This document shows, piece after piece, positions 5,778-6,999 of a stretch of 6,999 nucleotides of DNA. The translations under genes and the position numbers were made by a program. The stretch comes from Thermoflexus sp. (GTDB lineage Bacteria > Chloroflexota > Anaerolineae > B4-G1 > DUEL01). Where the stretch lies: positions 1 to 6,999 of the forward strand of contig JAPYWT010000129.1 in NCBI GenBank assembly GCA_028276215.1, read 5' to 3'. Numbering within the stretch: position 1 is the stretch's first letter; the number at the start of each line of letters is the position of its first letter. Below the pieces are notes generated by a model. The model was not told the origin of the DNA, made no database searches, and was given only the letters and a program-made list of their open reading frames with translations.

Positions 5778-6290
5778 TCACCGATTCTTCTGATCCCCCG
5801 ATTCTTCTGATTCTTCTGATTCTTCTGATTCTCCTGATTCTCCTGATTCTCCAATTCTCTCCGCCACCTGTTGCAGGACCTGCCGTTCAGTCCGGTGCGC
5901 GGCCTGGCGAATCGCCTCGTCTATGGGGAACCAGCGGACGTCCTCCACCTCCCAGTCGTGATGCGCGACGTCGCCGCCCCGCCAGGCCATCAGGAAAAAG
6001 TAGACCTTCTTGTGGTGACGGACTTTCTGTCCCTCCTCCTCCCACCAGTACCAGTACTCAATGGGCTCCAGCCGCTCCACAATCTCCGCCTCCAGCCCGG
6101 TCTCCTCCCGGACCTCCCGCAGGGCCGTCGCCTCCAGTGACTCCCCCTTCTCCACCAGTCCCTTGGGGAGCGCCCAGCGGCCGCCCGGGGTGGCGACCAG
6201 GGCCACCTCTACGCCCCCGGCCTCTGTCTGCCGGAAGACGACGCCCCCGGCGGAAATCTCAAACCTCGTCCGGCGCCCCTCGTCTCCCAT
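5778..6290 (-). CDS. Nudix hydrolase with repeat-encoded acidic tail
   Basis: The 170-residue protein has a perfect Nudix box GX5EX7REUXEEXGU at residues 44-66 (GLVEKGE…REVREETGL), so it should hydrolyse a nucleoside diphosphate linked to another group, using Mg2+ or Mn2+ held by the RE-EE glutamates. SAGGVVF (13-19), GRWALPKG (37-44) and the aromatic YWYWW (79-83) recall MutT/Ap4A-hydrolase-type members, but the substrate is not determined. The fold is complete by about residue 145. Residues 147-170 are GES/EES triplets followed by GDQKNR, encoded by a 9-bp tandem repeat, and are unlikely to be part of the catalytic domain. The start overlaps the resB end by 32 bp, a sign of cotranscription. 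It stands between the two cytochrome c maturation genes; a direct link to haem handling is not evident. Confidence 0.92.
   Translation of the reverse strand: MGDEGRRTRFEISAGGVVFRQTEAGGVEVALVATPGGRWALPKGLVEKGESLEATALREVREETGLEAEIVERLEPIEYWYWWEEEGQKVRHHKKVYFFLMAWRGGDVAHHDWEVEDVRWFPIDEAIRQAAHRTERQVLQQVAERIGESGESGESEESEESEESGDQKNR
5783..5853. repeat. GATTCTTCT 9-bp tandem repeat inside the Nudix 3' end
   Basis: Six consecutive 9-bp units lie at 5800-5853: three gattcttct, two gattctcct and a last gattctcca. Another gattcttct at 5783-5791 is separated by an 8-bp degenerate gatccccc. Because that unit is 8 bp, the outermost copy is out of frame with the others, which changes the encoded tail from EES repeats to GDQKNR and the stop TGA at 5778-5780. 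The 9-bp unit preserves frame on gain or loss, so tail length could vary freely among relatives. Confidence 0.93.
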
Positions 6291-6999
6291 CGCCAGCCAC
6301 CCAGCGCAGAATCAGGCCCAGCAGAAACAGCCCGCCCCCGACAAGGAAGGGGACATACCCCGGATCCCGCACCGCCCGCAGGGTGACCACCGGCCGCCCT
6401 TCCTGCACCGTGTACCCGTACAGGAAGACCGCGACGTCCCCCACCCTCAGGGGAACGTTGAGGCGGACGGTGCCTCGCCGGACCTCCCGCCCGTCCTCCA
6501 ACACCGTCACGTCCACCCGGTAGTCGGCGACGCTGCCATCGGGATAGCGCTCCAGGGAGACGGCGTCGCAGCGCAGGGCCAGCCCGGATGCCAGGGCCGC
6601 CCCGGTCTCCCCCACCGGGAGCGTCCGGTCCTCGTGCCCGCCCAGGCCGCTCAGGGCCAGCGCCACCAGGAACAGGGGGAGAGCCAGGTGGGCGACCAGA
6701 GTCCCCCAGTGGGGAGCGGAGAGACGAAGAAGGCGCGGCCACAGGCCCGGCCAGCGGTTCAGGGTGCAGAGGACGGTCGCCAGCACGGGCAGCGCCAGAG
6801 CAACCCAGAGAACGGGAGAAGTATACCAGCGGAACAGGCCCAGCCGTTCCAGCGGGGCCACCAGCGCGCCGTAGCGGGCCCGCGCCGCCTCCTCCCAGCG
6901 GGCCCGCGTGGCCGGGTCGTCGGGGCGCTGGGGGAAGAACGTCCCCAGAGCCGCCACAACCAGAGCCAGCAGGAGCAGCGCGGCCGCTACCTTCGGACG
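6259..6999 (-). CDS. resB: ResB-family cytochrome c biogenesis protein (5' end outside window)
   Basis: The reading frame is open to the right edge, so the true start is outside the window; 246 codons are visible. The GTG at 6957 is an internal codon, since the preceding visible residues (RPKVAAALLLLALVVAAL) form the expected first membrane helix. This is followed by the ResB hallmark GTFFPQ (about 6945-6928). Further helices are around LWVALALPVLATVLCTL and LVAHLALPLFLVALAL, then an exported beta-rich domain of roughly 80 residues (RVDVTVLEDG…, VAVFLYGYTV) and a final helix, FLVGGGLFLLGLILRWVAG. ResB proteins work with CcsA in System II cytochrome c maturation, probably holding apocytochrome and haem outside the membrane. 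It is a short version of the family. The last 32 bases overlap the Nudix gene. Confidence 0.88.
   Translation of the reverse strand, partial: RPKVAAALLLLALVVAALGTFFPQRPDDPATRARWEEAARARYGALVAPLERLGLFRWYTSPVLWVALALPVLATVLCTLNRWPGLWPRLLRLSAPHWGTLVAHLALPLFLVALALSGLGGHEDRTLPVGETGAALASGLALRCDAVSLERYPDGSVADYRVDVTVLEDGREVRRGTVRLNVPLRVGDVAVFLYGYTVQEGRPVVTLRAVRDPGYVPFLVGGGLFLLGLILRWVAGDGRRGAPDEV

Noticed and set aside
5489..6523. 344-codon plus-strand ORF opposite ccsA, Nudix and resB
   Set aside because: It is Pro/Ser/Arg-rich antisense translation crossing three genes and a simple repeat; nothing in it resembles a protein.

Overview
The window is a compact, GC-rich bacterial segment in which all recognisable genes lie on the minus strand, so it is transcribed from right to left. 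Hand counts of single 60-base rows give about 73-80% G+C in the metabolic and membrane genes and about 47-63% in the middle. High GC, an ADP-forming acetate-CoA ligase beside a BioD-like/DRTGG protein, and a System II (ResB/CcsA) cytochrome c maturation pair suggest a Chloroflexota-type bacterium, possibly Anaerolineae-like. That placement is inference; there is no rRNA or other marker gene to confirm it.

Layout in transcription order. (1) A ResB-family gene runs off the right edge. (2) A Nudix hydrolase overlaps its end and carries a tail encoded by a 9-bp tandem repeat. (3) A CcsA-family haem handling protein follows after a 61-bp gap that contains a dispersed repeat. (4) A small unrecognised ORF and (5) a D12-class adenine-N6 DNA methyltransferase form a lower-GC, probably acquired block. 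(6) An alpha-beta fused ADP-forming acyl/acetyl-CoA synthetase starts on the base after the methyltransferase stop codon. (7) A phosphotransacetylase-family BioD-like/DRTGG protein ends the run. (8) An 82-bp-period array of alternating inverted 29-bp arms sits at the left edge and probably continues outside the window.

Functionally there are three blocks. ResB and CcsA would together deliver haem and ligate it to apocytochrome c outside the membrane. The ligase would make ATP from acetyl-CoA (or other acyl-CoA), and the DRTGG protein is a plausible regulator or partner. The methyltransferase with the small ORF looks like a restriction-modification remnant or an orphan modification gene placed between the two housekeeping blocks.

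The most distinctive feature is not a gene. Two families of simple repeats (CACAAAGACAC/GCAGAGACGC-like, and GATTCTTCT-like) occupy nearly every real gap in the window. They touch or supply the stop codons of the DRTGG, ligase and ccsA genes and encode the Nudix C-terminal tail. I see no convincing evidence of a complete novel defence or mobile system.
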